From Hirschia sp. (GTDB lineage Bacteria; Pseudomonadota; Alphaproteobacteria; Caulobacterales; Hyphomonadaceae), in NCBI GenBank assembly GCA_002709235.1, contig PAQI01000021.1, positions 1-64,000 of the forward strand: a stretch of 64,000 bases of DNA, in the 5' to 3' direction. The position numbers and the translations under genes are program-made. The notes beneath the pieces were generated by a model that did no database searches, was not told the origin of the DNA, and saw only the letters and a program-made list of their open reading frames with translations. This document shows, piece by piece, positions 26,367-35,154 of this stretch (position 1 is its first letter; every line of letters begins with the position of its first letter).

Positions 26367-28060
26367 ACGGCTGCCAATCTGCTTTTTTGTCTGGCGAGGC
26401 TGATCGGCTTTCCGTCAAACTCGGCTTTCTGAGGTGCACCCATCAACGCCAATAGCGTCGGGGCTATATCTGCAGCATGGGCTGTCTGAAATGTTGAACC
26501 TGGTTCAATGTCTGGTCCGACAGCAAACAGACATCCGTCATTGGCATGCCCTCCGGACCGACGATAGGGCGCAGGACCGATGCGACCGACGGTGTGGCTC
26601 TCGATCACATCGGTCGGAGTTTCGTGCCAGATGACCACCAGATCTGCATCCGGATGGTTCGGATTGTCATCGAACGCCGAATTGCGGGTGCGAATCACCT
26701 TCTTGACGATAGGTGCCTGCGTGCGCGCATCCTTGAGCTCATGAAGAGATCGGGTGATCGAGGCGCAGACGGCTTCATAGTCAGATGGCGCGACCTTGCC
26801 GCTGGCTTCGCGCCCGATCAGGTTGATGCGGATCAGTCCGTCGGAATAGCTGGGCAGGGCGAAGGCCTGCATGCGGGGCCAGTAATTGCGATACCAGCTA
26901 GTCGGGATCTGCCAGAAGCGGTCACCCCTGGCGGCCAGACGATAGGGCGGTATCAGGCCGGGCTTGTGCGGGCCCAGTTTGCTTTCCAGCTTTACAAGCA
27001 GGCGATCCAGAATAGGGCGAACGCGTCTGGGCGCGCATTTTCGCAAGGCTTCACGCAGGCGCTGCGGCTTGTGTTTTCGGGCCCATATCGCTTCACCCCA
27101 GTTATCGGCATTTTCAGGGTTCACAACCGGACCCAAGGGCGTACCCGGCGCTGAATATGAGAATGCCTGTTCGCCGGGAAAACTCAGCCGGAACAGCACT
27201 TCTCCAAGAAAGAACATGCTGGGGAGTTCATTGTAGTTTGGCCCCATGCCCAATGCGTTGAATATGACGATATTGGCGTTTTCCGGTGCATCCTTGAGGA
27301 TCTCGCCAATCGCGCGGTCAATGGACTGGAAAGTCTCGCGCAATGGGTCGTGACTGAAACCGGCCTTGTCTGCATATTGATTGAGGGGATGATCATCCTG
27401 GCTGAGATGCCAGAAATTATGACCCGCCGAATGGGTTTCGCCGAATATGGTCACGAACAAATCCCAGGGTTCCTGCTTCAGAAGATCACGGGCTATGGCC
27501 GCGCGGCGTGAAATGCCTGCCTTCAGCGCATATTCCAGGGATTGCTGATAGTCTGCATCCCACCAATTATCGCCAAATGCCTTGTTGAATGCGGGATGGT
27601 CACCATAGGTCGCGCGCAAATCCGGCAGGAGTTCAGGTGGATGCGAGCGGCGTTCGGTCTGGGGATCGTGAGCGCCCCATGCCATGACCTGAGCCCCGTT
27701 CACATTGGGTGAGAGAGTGGTCTGGGGCAGGTCGAATGCAGCGACGCGATAATCGGGACCCAGCGCATAGAAAGGCTGCTGCCTGACGAAATCAAAGGCC
27801 CCGATCCGATCGAGTTGATAGGTTGAAGGTTTGAAACGAAGGGGCCGCCAATAGCCTGTCTTTTCAGGCAGGCAGCCCGTGAGGAAGGTTGTCCATTCGG
27901 TTTCAGTGCCGTGATATTCGACGTTTTCAAGATGTCCGTAGGCTCCCCTGCGGCGCAACTCGGCAAGGTTTTCCAGATAGCCTTCCGCCATCCATTTTTC
28001 GAGCAGGGCTGGTGACGCGGATTCAAGGCCTATGGCAATTACGGGGGGGCTTTGGGTCAT
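26363..28060 (-). CDS. Alkaline-phosphatase-superfamily phosphodiesterase
   Basis: This 565-residue protein resembles type I phosphodiesterases/nucleotide pyrophosphatases. The N-terminus reads VIAIGLESASP, where relatives usually have GLDG or GLDA; Glu13 therefore stands at the position of a metal-binding Asp. A probable nucleophile Thr follows in TEWTTFLTG (about 55-61), and later metal ligands appear in SAGHNFWH and GGHANDGC. No signal peptide is seen, so it should be cytoplasmic, unlike many relatives. It is coupled to the aldo/keto reductase gene. The natural phosphoester or sulphate ester is unknown. Confidence 0.8.
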   Translation of the reverse strand: MTQSPPVIAIGLESASPALLEKWMAEGYLENLAELRRRGAYGHLENVEYHGTETEWTTFLTGCLPEKTGYWRPLRFKPSTYQLDRIGAFDFVRQQPFYALGPDYRVAAFDLPQTTLSPNVNGAQVMAWGAHDPQTERRSHPPELLPDLRATYGDHPAFNKAFGDNWWDADYQQSLEYALKAGISRRAAIARDLLKQEPWDLFVTIFGETHSAGHNFWHLSQDDHPLNQYADKAGFSHDPLRETFQSIDRAIGEILKDAPENANIVIFNALGMGPNYNELPSMFFLGEVLFRLSFPGEQAFSYSAPGTPLGPVVNPENADNWGEAIWARKHKPQRLREALRKCAPRRVRPILDRLLVKLESKLGPHKPGLIPPYRLAARGDRFWQIPTSWYRNYWPRMQAFALPSYSDGLIRINLIGREASGKVAPSDYEAVCASITRSLHELKDARTQAPIVKKVIRTRNSAFDDNPNHPDADLVVIWHETPTDVIESHTVGRIGPAPYRRSGGHANDGCLFAVGPDIEPGSTFQTAHAADIAPTLLALMGAPQKAEFDGKPISLARQKSRLAAV

Positions 28061-28160
28061 ATATCCGCTCGGTCGTGCATGGTTGTCGGCTCATTCCAGA
28101 ATCGCGGGCGGATCGGAACATTCAAATCAATGTCACCACCTCGCAAGAACCGGACCTAAC

Positions 28161-28208
28161 GCCCGCGGCAATGATTGGTTGCCGGGGCTGAGCATGACGG
28201 CATCATGC
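28161..28208. promoter_or_regulatory. Inverted repeats in the divergent region before the amine oxidase gene
   Basis: The 295 bases between the divergent phosphodiesterase and amine oxidase genes hold no gene. Two inverted repeats stand close together: 28161-28188 (GCCC-g-CGGCAA pairing with TTGCCGGGGC around a seven-base loop) and 28192-28208 (GCATGA-CGGCA-TCATGC). Either could be an operator or leader hairpin for one of the flanking genes. Confidence 0.3.
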
Positions 28209-28355
28209 CGCTGGTCAATTGGGCGGCGTTTGAGACATGTCCTGCCTGATAAGCACCAAACTTAAGCCCTCACGTGAATGTGAACCTGGTCTTGCCGCTG
28301 GATCAGACGGCGCATGTGTTTGTGTCCATTGGGGAAATAACAGACGGGGAATTGC

Positions 28356-29930
28356 ATGGCGGTTACTACACGCAGGGCCTTGCTTGGAGGCATTGGAGCT
28401 GTCGGCGGGGGCGCGGCGCTTTACAAGGCGATGCAGTTGCTGGGGCACACGCCCAAGTCAAACTATGCAGGGCCGGTCAAGCTGGATGGCGATCCGAAAG
28501 GTGCGCGGGTGCTTGTTCTCGGCGCTGGTCTTGCTGGCATGGTCGCAGCCTATGAGCTGCGTGCGGCAGGCTATGAGGTCGAGGTGCTGGAATTCCGCGA
28601 GAAGGCGGGCGGACGGTGCTGGACGCTACGCGGCGGCGACAGTTACACCGAATTGGGTGGCGCGACGCAGACAGTGGATTTTGCGCCGGGCAATTATCTC
28701 AACCCCGGCCCATGGCGCATTCCGCATGACCATCATGCCGTGATCGATTATTGTCAGCGGCTGGGCGTTCAGCTGGAAACATTCGTTCAAAAGAACCACG
28801 CAGCCTATCTGCATTCCTCGCAGTCATTTGGCGGCAAGCCTCAGCGTTTCAACACGATTGCAGCGGACTATCGCGGACAGGTTTCCGAACTGCTCGCCAA
28901 GGCGGTGAACAAGGGGCGGCTTGATGATCTGGTGACGGCGGATGATCGTGACCTGTTGATGGAGTCCCTGCGCGCGACCGGCAGCCTCAATGAAGATCAT
29001 GAATATGTTGCCAGCCTGCAGACCAGCATCTTCCGAGGCTTTGGAACGCCGCCCCATGCGGGGTTTGATGGTGCGCCCAAGCCGTCTGATCCGATTGACC
29101 TGTCGACGATCCTGCAATCGGATCTGTGGCGTCGTCTGGTGGATGCGGAAACCATTGATCACCAGATGCCGCTGTTCCAGCCCGTAGGCGGGATGGACAT
29201 GATCGCACAGGCCTTTGCGCGCGAGACTGGTGATCTGATCAAGTATAATGCGAAGGTGATCTCTCTTCAGCAGGATGAAAACGAGGTCAGCGTTGTTTAT
29301 GAGGATCTGGCCAAGGGTGGCACGCGTACCACTACGGCGGACTGGTGCGTGTGTACGATCCCGTTCTCGATCCTCGGCCAGATCGAGCACAATCTTTCAA
29401 GCGGGCTCAGCGCGGCGATCGACAATGTCTGGTATCGTGGCTCTGCCAAATGGGGGCTGGAGTTCAATCGTCGGTTCTGGGAGCAGGACGAACGCATTTA
29501 TGGTGGGATCACCTATACAGACCTGCCAATCGAGCTGATCAGCTATCCATCCGGCGGCATGTTCACCAAGGGACCAGGCGTGTTGCTGGGCGGTTATTCC
29601 TGGCGGGATGACATCACCTATGAATTCAACGCCATGCAGCCCAAGGACAGGATCAAATGGGCGCTGGAATTCGGCGCGCGCATTCATCCGCAATATCTGG
29701 ACGAGTATAAATCCGGGGTCAGCGTTGTCTGGCACAAGGTGCCGTGGGTGCTGGGATGTTTCGGCATCTGGCGCGACAAGGAACAACATTATGCGGCCGC
29801 CGTCGACATTGACAATCGCGTTGTCTGCGCCGGGGAGCATGTGTCTTATCTGGGGGCCTGGATGGAGGGGGCGCTGGAATCCTCGCTCGATGCCATTACC
29901 CGCCTGCATGAGAAGGTGATCAACGGATGA
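28356..29930 (+). CDS. Tat-exported flavin monoamine oxidase-like dehydrogenase
   Basis: This 524-residue flavoprotein begins with a twin-arginine-type leader (TTRRALLGGIGAVGGG), pointing to folded export to the periplasm. The FAD-binding motif VLVLGAGLAGMVAAYELRAA is followed by the monoamine oxidase pattern EKAGGRCWTLRGG, and the C-terminus has the FAD-contacting AGEHVSYLGAWMEGALES. Such enzymes oxidise amines to imines. The next gene encodes a cytochrome c and starts in an ATGA overlap, so electrons probably go to the respiratory chain rather than to oxygen. The amine substrate cannot be read from sequence. Confidence 0.85.
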   Translation: MAVTTRRALLGGIGAVGGGAALYKAMQLLGHTPKSNYAGPVKLDGDPKGARVLVLGAGLAGMVAAYELRAAGYEVEVLEFREKAGGRCWTLRGGDSYTELGGATQTVDFAPGNYLNPGPWRIPHDHHAVIDYCQRLGVQLETFVQKNHAAYLHSSQSFGGKPQRFNTIAADYRGQVSELLAKAVNKGRLDDLVTADDRDLLMESLRATGSLNEDHEYVASLQTSIFRGFGTPPHAGFDGAPKPSDPIDLSTILQSDLWRRLVDAETIDHQMPLFQPVGGMDMIAQAFARETGDLIKYNAKVISLQQDENEVSVVYEDLAKGGTRTTTADWCVCTIPFSILGQIEHNLSSGLSAAIDNVWYRGSAKWGLEFNRRFWEQDERIYGGITYTDLPIELISYPSGGMFTKGPGVLLGGYSWRDDITYEFNAMQPKDRIKWALEFGARIHPQYLDEYKSGVSVVWHKVPWVLGCFGIWRDKEQHYAAAVDIDNRVVCAGEHVSYLGAWMEGALESSLDAITRLHEKVING

Positions 29931-30388
29931 TGCATGTCTTCAGACCCACATTTCAGCGTTTCACGATTGCCGCCTTGTCGGCTGTGGCCCTGGCTTCGGC
30001 GGCTTCAGGTGAGGTGCCATCGGACAATGTGACCACATTCGAGCCGACAGACACCGAGCGGCAGATCTTTGCGGAACCGGGCATTTCCTTCGCCGAAGGG
30101 GCAGACATCTATGCGACGGTTTGCGCAGGATGCCACATGCCAGAGGGGCAGGGTGCCATCGGTGGCGGGGCATATCCTGCGCTGTCGGGCAATGAGAATC
30201 TGGAATATCCCGACTATGCCATCTTCATCGTGACCAATGGCTACAAGGCCATGCCATCATTCGGGCACCTTCTGGATGACGAACAGGTGGCATCGCTGGT
30301 CAATTATCTTCAGTCCAATCTCGGCAATTCATATGAGCCAACAGCGACACCGGATATGGTCGCTGCAAACAGGCCCCAGCCCGATTAA
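29927..30388 (+). CDS. Exported monohaem cytochrome c, partner of the amine oxidase
   Basis: This 153-residue protein has a signal peptide (hydrophobic stretch about 13-27), one haem-binding CAGCH (66-70) and a likely axial Met109 in YKAMPSFG, the class I cytochrome c layout. Its ATG overlaps the amine oxidase stop (ATGA). I infer that it accepts electrons from that enzyme in the periplasm. It is followed 22 bases later by the RidA-like lipoprotein gene. Confidence 0.88.
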   Translation: MMHVFRPTFQRFTIAALSAVALASAASGEVPSDNVTTFEPTDTERQIFAEPGISFAEGADIYATVCAGCHMPEGQGAIGGGAYPALSGNENLEYPDYAIFIVTNGYKAMPSFGHLLDDEQVASLVNYLQSNLGNSYEPTATPDMVAANRPQPD

Positions 30389-30410
30389 GGGCCTCACAGG
30401 AGGAAACATC

Positions 30411-30968
30411 ATGCGTACATTTTTGACATCCATCGCAGCTTTCGGGCTGATGTCGGCAGCGGCTTGCAGTGCCGCTGAATCACCCGACAATGTCGCTGAA
30501 GCGAGCCCTGTGGCCACGCCAGCGCCTGCACCAGAAAAAAGCGAGATCGTTCGCCACAAGATTCCAGGTTCTGACTTTCCGATCCTGGTTGCTGTGGAAG
30601 TGCCTGCCGATGCCACGCTGGTCTATCTGAGTGGTACGGTTCCCAAAGCGTTGGAGACAACGGACACGGAAGAAGGCGCGTCTCCCGTCTTTGGCGATAC
30701 CAAGGCCCAGACTGAAACCACATTTGCATCCATCGCGGCGAAGCTGGATTCCATCGGGCTTTCGATGAGTGATGTCATCAAGGTACAGGTGTATCTGGTG
30801 CGACCTGAAGGTGCATCCAGCATGGATTTTGCCGGGTTCATGGAAGGCTATGTGCAGTTTTTCGGCACGCAGGAGCAGCCAAACCTTCCAACGCGATCAG
30901 TCTTTGAGGTCGCAGGGCTCGCTAATCCTGCTTGGCTGGTCGAGATCGAAGTGGTCGCTGTTCGCTGA
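30411..30968 (+). CDS. RidA-family lipoprotein (imine/enamine deaminase-like)
   Basis: This 185-residue protein has a lipoprotein-type signal (FGLMSAAAC, Cys near residue 17) followed by an Ala/Pro-rich linker and a RidA/YjgF domain. The family Arg is seen in LPTRSVFEVAGL and the Glu in VEIEVVAVR; these residues act in hydrolysing reactive imines and enamines. An exported, lipid-anchored RidA is unusual, as most members are cytosolic. A GAGGA site sits before the ATG. Following an amine oxidase and a cytochrome c, it may convert the imine product to a carbonyl compound and ammonia. Confidence 0.8.
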   Translation: MRTFLTSIAAFGLMSAAACSAAESPDNVAEASPVATPAPAPEKSEIVRHKIPGSDFPILVAVEVPADATLVYLSGTVPKALETTDTEEGASPVFGDTKAQTETTFASIAAKLDSIGLSMSDVIKVQVYLVRPEGASSMDFAGFMEGYVQFFGTQEQPNLPTRSVFEVAGLANPAWLVEIEVVAVR

Positions 30969-31027
30969 CGCGCTCAATGCGCTGATGCCCATGAATTGAA
31001 AGCCGTTTCGGCATGCTGTGGATAGTG

Positions 31028-31057
31028 CGCCCATCCTGAAATGTTTCGGGGTGGGCG
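31028..31057 (+). terminator. 13-bp hairpin after the amine oxidase operon
   Basis: Bases 31028-31040 pair with 31045-31057 over 13 bp, including two G-U pairs, around a four-base ATGT loop, 59 bases after the RidA-like stop. There is no U-run. The likely role is transcript end processing or factor-assisted termination before moeA. Confidence 0.5.
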
Positions 31058-31166
31058 GCATATGTTCAGGACCATGTGGGCTTGGTTGCCTGGCAGCGTG
31101 CTTTTGCCTGTTCAGACCGATATGCTATGGCGGCAGGGTAATGCAGCTGAGATGTGGACCGACTGA

Positions 31167-32363
31167 ATGATTAGTGTATCGCAAGCCTTGGATGCCTTGA
31201 TTGAAAATGCACCTGTGGCTGGAGAAGACTCCCTGCCGCTGTCTGCATGCCTGGGGCGCAGGCTGGCTGCTGACGTGGTGGCGCGCACCACATTGCCACC
31301 TTCAGACGTGTCGGCGATGGATGGATATGCGGTCAGGCTGGAGGACACGCACAATATCGGAGATGTGTTGCGGGTGATCGGTGAAGCGCCGGCTGGTACG
31401 CCATCGGACCTGAAGCTCGGCGCGGGTGAGGCTATCCGGATATTTACGGGCGGGGCGCTTCCTGACGGCGCTGATCATGTCCTGATTCAGGAAGATACCA
31501 CGCGCGATGGCGAAACGATCAGCGTGACCGATGCGCAGACCGTTCACAGGCATATCCGCAAGGCGGGACTGGATTTTTCCACTGGCGATACGCTGATCAA
31601 GGCCGGAACGTGGCTTGGTCCAGCTGAGATTTCACTGGCAGCCGCGGGTAATCATTCTGAACTGGTGGTCGCGCGCAAGCTGAAGGTCGCCATTCTGGCC
31701 AGTGGTAACGAACTCAAGCCGCCGGGAAGTGAGCTGGAGCGCGGGCAGATCGTCAATTCCAATACATCTGCCATCAGTTCGCTGGTGACGGCATGGGGGG
31801 GTGAACCGATTGAGCTGGGAATTGCCCGCGATAGCGTCGATGACATTGTCGCGATGGCCAGAAGCGTGGACCATGCGGACATTCTGGTGCCTGTCGGTGG
31901 GGCATCTGTCGGCGATCATGACCATATGCGTGCAGCATTCAAGGCGCTGGGCTTTGGCATGATCTTCGAGAAGATTGCGGTAAAGCCCGGCAAGCCGACC
32001 TGGTTTGCTCGTTCCGGTGAACAGTGCGTGCTTGGCCTGCCTGGTAACCCGGCCTCAGCCTATGTCTGCGCGCATCTGTTCCTGGCACCGTTGTTGAACG
32101 CTGGCGTTTCCCAAAAGGGTTCGCGCAGTGTGATGCTCACGCATGAGTTGTCTGCCAATGGACGCCGCGAGACCTATCTGCGGGCGCGCTATGTCGATGA
32201 AGATCGCCAGTGTGTGGAGGTGTTGAGCCAGCAGGACAGTTCATTGATCCGACCGTTCACGGTGGCTGATTGCCTGATCCGGCGTGAAGCGAATGCAGAG
32301 CGCGTTGCCGAGGGGGAGAAGGTGGACGTGTTTGCGCTGACTGGTTCGTCAGCATGGGGCTGA
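31167..32363 (+). CDS. moeA: Molybdopterin molybdenumtransferase
   Basis: This 398-residue enzyme inserts molybdenum into adenylylated molybdopterin. MoeA features are the N-terminal MISVSQALDALIENAPV, the PPSDVSAMDGYAVR loop with its conserved Asp, the FTGGALPDGADHVLIQED region, VPVGGASVGDHDH and the KPGKPTWFA and LGLPGNPASAYV motifs. It leads a cluster with modABC, joining cofactor synthesis to molybdate uptake. The products would serve NasA and the formate dehydrogenase in this window. The gene ends in a short overlap region with modA. Confidence 0.93.
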   Translation: MISVSQALDALIENAPVAGEDSLPLSACLGRRLAADVVARTTLPPSDVSAMDGYAVRLEDTHNIGDVLRVIGEAPAGTPSDLKLGAGEAIRIFTGGALPDGADHVLIQEDTTRDGETISVTDAQTVHRHIRKAGLDFSTGDTLIKAGTWLGPAEISLAAAGNHSELVVARKLKVAILASGNELKPPGSELERGQIVNSNTSAISSLVTAWGGEPIELGIARDSVDDIVAMARSVDHADILVPVGGASVGDHDHMRAAFKALGFGMIFEKIAVKPGKPTWFARSGEQCVLGLPGNPASAYVCAHLFLAPLLNAGVSQKGSRSVMLTHELSANGRRETYLRARYVDEDRQCVEVLSQQDSSLIRPFTVADCLIRREANAERVAEGEKVDVFALTGSSAWG

Positions 32364-32380
32364 TGGGAGCGATTGTCCTC

Positions 32381-33127
32381 ATGTGTCGATTGGTGCGGTG
32401 GAGCTGTGGGCTGGGCTGCGTGCTGATTGCCAGCGCGACCGCCAATGCCGAGACCGTCAATGTTGCCGTTGCCATGAATTTCAAGACTGTGCTGGAAAAG
32501 CTGGAGCCTATATTCGAGGGGCAATCCGGTCATGATCTGGTGATTTCCTCAGGTTCGACCGGAAAGTTGTTTGCGCAGATCCGCTATGGCGCACCTTATG
32601 ATGTGTTTCTGGCGGCTGATGAAGCGCGTCCGGAAAGGCTGGAAAGTCTTGGGGCTGGGGTCGCAGGATCACGTTTCAGCTATGCCATCGGACGATTGGT
32701 GTTGTGGAGCCCGAATGGGGAAGATGTTGGACCGGAAATTCTGGCCTCGGATGGGTTTCGTCATATCGCCATCGCCAATCCGGAGCTGGCACCTTATGGC
32801 GCGGCGGCGATGGACGTTTTGAGTGCGTTGGGGCAGCTGGACAATGTTCGCGACCGGATTGTCTATGGGCAGAATGTCGGACAGGCATTCGCACTGGCGG
32901 CAACGGGAAATGCAGAGCTGGGATTTGTGGCCAAGTCTCAGATGCTGGACTTTGAGCCGGACAGGCAGGCAGGTGATTGGTGGGAGCCGTCTCAAGCGCT
33001 TTACACACCTATTCGCCAGGATGCTGTCTTGTTGAAAGATAGACCCGCCGCACATGCATTCATGGCGTTCCTGAAGAGTGATGATGCAAAACGGATCATC
33101 ACTGACAGCGGATATTCTGCGCCGTGA
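32381..33127 (+). CDS. modA: Molybdate ABC transporter substrate-binding protein
   Basis: This protein of about 248 residues binds molybdate in the periplasm. After a signal peptide ending near SATANAE, the mature N-terminus reads TVNVAVAMNFKTVLEKL, and SSGSTGKLFAQI and GAPYDVFLAADEARP are ModA motifs that contact the oxyanion. I chose the ATG at 32381, eleven bases after GGGAG. In-frame ATGs at 32363 (TGATG overlap with moeA) and 32354 are alternatives. It overlaps the modB start by four bases. Confidence 0.9.
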   Translation: MCRLVRWSCGLGCVLIASATANAETVNVAVAMNFKTVLEKLEPIFEGQSGHDLVISSGSTGKLFAQIRYGAPYDVFLAADEARPERLESLGAGVAGSRFSYAIGRLVLWSPNGEDVGPEILASDGFRHIAIANPELAPYGAAAMDVLSALGQLDNVRDRIVYGQNVGQAFALAATGNAELGFVAKSQMLDFEPDRQAGDWWEPSQALYTPIRQDAVLLKDRPAAHAFMAFLKSDDAKRIITDSGYSAP

Positions 33128-33801
33128 GTTTGCCGGATCTGTCTGCATTTTTCCTGACGTTGAAACTGGCGGCGTCCGCGACCTTCATATTGCTGCTGAT
33201 CGGTGTTCCCATTGCCTGGTGGTTGGCGAACACGACAAGCCGCATCAAGCCTGCACTTGAAGCGCTGATTGCCATGCCATTGGTGTTGCCGCCGACAGTG
33301 CTGGGGTTTTATCTGCTGGTGCTGATGAATCCGGATTCCGTTGTCGGAGCCTTCTGGGTGCGCATGACGGGAGACACGCTGACATTTTCGTTTGCCGGGC
33401 TCGTTATCGCGTCTGTGGTTTATTCTCTGCCGTTCATGGTGCAACCGCTGCAATCGGCTTTTGAAGGCACGGGGCGGGCGGTGATGGAACTTGCGGCCAG
33501 CTTGCGGGCTTCGCCACTGGATGCCTTTTTCAATGTTGCGGCACCGGCGTCATTTCGAGGATTTGTAACCGCGATCGTGCTGACCTTTGCGCACACGATT
33601 GGGGAGTTTGGCGTGGTATTGATGGTGGGCGGCAATATACCGGGCCGGACGCGGGTAATTTCTGTCGAGATCTACGAACATGTTGAATCACTGGAGTATG
33701 CACAGGCGCATGCCCTGTCGCTGATCCTGTTGGTGTTGTCGTTCAGTGTCCTGTTGTTTGTCTATGTCTTCAATCGACGGTATCGCCTGCATGTCGACTG
33801 A
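33124..33801 (+). CDS. modB: Molybdate ABC transporter permease
   Basis: This 225-residue inner-membrane protein has about five hydrophobic segments. The ModB signature is ELAASLRASPLDAFFNVAAP, the loop that docks on the ATPase, followed by FAHTIGEFGVVLMVGGNIPG. It would carry molybdate across the membrane. It starts in a four-base overlap with modA and its 3' end overlaps modC by 11 bases. Confidence 0.92.
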   Translation: MSLPDLSAFFLTLKLAASATFILLLIGVPIAWWLANTTSRIKPALEALIAMPLVLPPTVLGFYLLVLMNPDSVVGAFWVRMTGDTLTFSFAGLVIASVVYSLPFMVQPLQSAFEGTGRAVMELAASLRASPLDAFFNVAAPASFRGFVTAIVLTFAHTIGEFGVVLMVGGNIPGRTRVISVEIYEHVESLEYAQAHALSLILLVLSFSVLLFVYVFNRRYRLHVD

Positions 33802-34882
33802 AACCCTGCACATTGATATCAGCGCGCGGTTCGATGCGTTTTCCATGTATGTCCGACAAGACGTACCAATGCAGGGGATTACAGCCGTGATTGGCCCCAG
33901 CGCCAGCGGGAAGACATCCCTGCTGCGGACGATATCGGGGCTGGAGCTCCCCCAAAGCGGACGCATCGTATTCAATGGTGAGAGCTGGTTCGACAGTGTT
34001 GCGCGGATCAACGTGCCTGCGCATAGACGCGGTGTCGGATATGTGCACCAGGATGGGCGCTTGTTGCCGCATCTGGATGTGGCCGCAAATCTGGATTTTG
34101 CAGTCAAACGTGCGACGGGAACGGCGCAGGGGATATCGCGCGAAGAACTCATCGACAGGCTGGAACTTGGCGATTTGTTGTCGCGGCGACCTGCCAGGCT
34201 TTCCGGTGGAGAGCGCCAGCGCGTGGCGATCGCACAGGCACTCCTGACGCGTCCAAGACTGTTGTTGATGGATGAGCCGGTCTCGGCGCTGGATCAAAAC
34301 CGCAAACGGGTCGTCTTGTCACTGCTTCGACAATTACCTGAACGGTATGGTTTGCCGATCATGTTTGTTAGCCATTCCATCGGCGAAGTCACGCGCATAG
34401 CAGACGCTGCAATGGTCATGGGGTCAGGAAAGATAGTCGATAGCGGAGATCCGCTGGAGGTGCTGAACGCCTATATGTCCGGCGACCCGTTGGGGACTGA
34501 ACGGGGCGTGATCCTTGAAGGAGAGGTCAGGCAAATTGACCCGCGATTGAAACTCGCATCGATCAATCTTGATGGTGCCGATATCCATTTGCCAGACCTT
34601 GATGGCATCACGACAGGTGAACGCGTGCGCCTGATTGTCAGCGCACGGGATGTGGCTATCGCGACAGAAGCAACAAATGCGACATCCATTCAAAATCACC
34701 TGCCGTCGCGGGTTTGCGATATTGTGGACATTGCTGAAAGCGCTTTTGTCGATATTCGCCTGTCACTTTCCAATGGAGGCGATCTTTACGCAAGGATCAC
34801 ACGGGCATCCATGGAAGGGCTCGGTCTGACAGTTGGGCAGACTGTTTTTGCAATGGTCAAATCCGCCAGGCTGACAGTGTGA
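33791..34882 (+). CDS. modC: Molybdate ABC transporter ATPase
   Basis: This 363-residue protein has an ABC ATPase domain with Walker A GPSASGKTSLLR (near 30-41), signature LSGGERQRVAIAQALL, Walker B LLLMDEPVSALD and switch FVSHSIGE. The C-terminal 120 residues form a molybdate-binding TOBE/MOP-like domain. I chose the ATG at 33791 because the ATPase fold starts right after it; an in-frame extension to 33746 runs inside modB. No clear terminator follows. Confidence 0.92.
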   Translation: MSTETLHIDISARFDAFSMYVRQDVPMQGITAVIGPSASGKTSLLRTISGLELPQSGRIVFNGESWFDSVARINVPAHRRGVGYVHQDGRLLPHLDVAANLDFAVKRATGTAQGISREELIDRLELGDLLSRRPARLSGGERQRVAIAQALLTRPRLLLMDEPVSALDQNRKRVVLSLLRQLPERYGLPIMFVSHSIGEVTRIADAAMVMGSGKIVDSGDPLEVLNAYMSGDPLGTERGVILEGEVRQIDPRLKLASINLDGADIHLPDLDGITTGERVRLIVSARDVAIATEATNATSIQNHLPSRVCDIVDIAESAFVDIRLSLSNGGDLYARITRASMEGLGLTVGQTVFAMVKSARLTV

Positions 34883-35154
34883 TGTGCACGTCTTGAAATG
34901 CGGGGATCGTATATAGCGCATCTGGGGTACAGGTTGAGAAAGTCATGATTTTACTTGAAAAACCGGACAATCTGATCACGTGAATTTAGTGGGTTTGTGT
35001 CAATGGTAGACAAATCCGCTGGAGAACCGGGCAAATTCGATATCTCACTGGTTTGTGAACAGAGTTTGCTGAGGAATTTGCTTATATGCCCCTAATATCC
35101 CGGATTGAAATTTCCTGATCCTCATCTGCTGATCCAGATGAGGACTTATGTACA
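34883..35154. other. Intergenic region before the RND pump operon
   Basis: No gene is seen in these 272 bases. A TTTGT / ACAAA repeat with an eleven-base centre lies at about 34993-35014, and a GATCACGTGA palindrome lies nearby at 34974-34983. Either could be an operator for the pump operon, but I cannot assign a regulator. Confidence 0.25.

Noticed and set aside
30969-31166. Molybdenum cofactor riboswitch or ModE site before moeA
   Set aside because: Only a plain 13-bp hairpin is visible; neither the multi-stem riboswitch core nor a ModE palindrome could be recognised.
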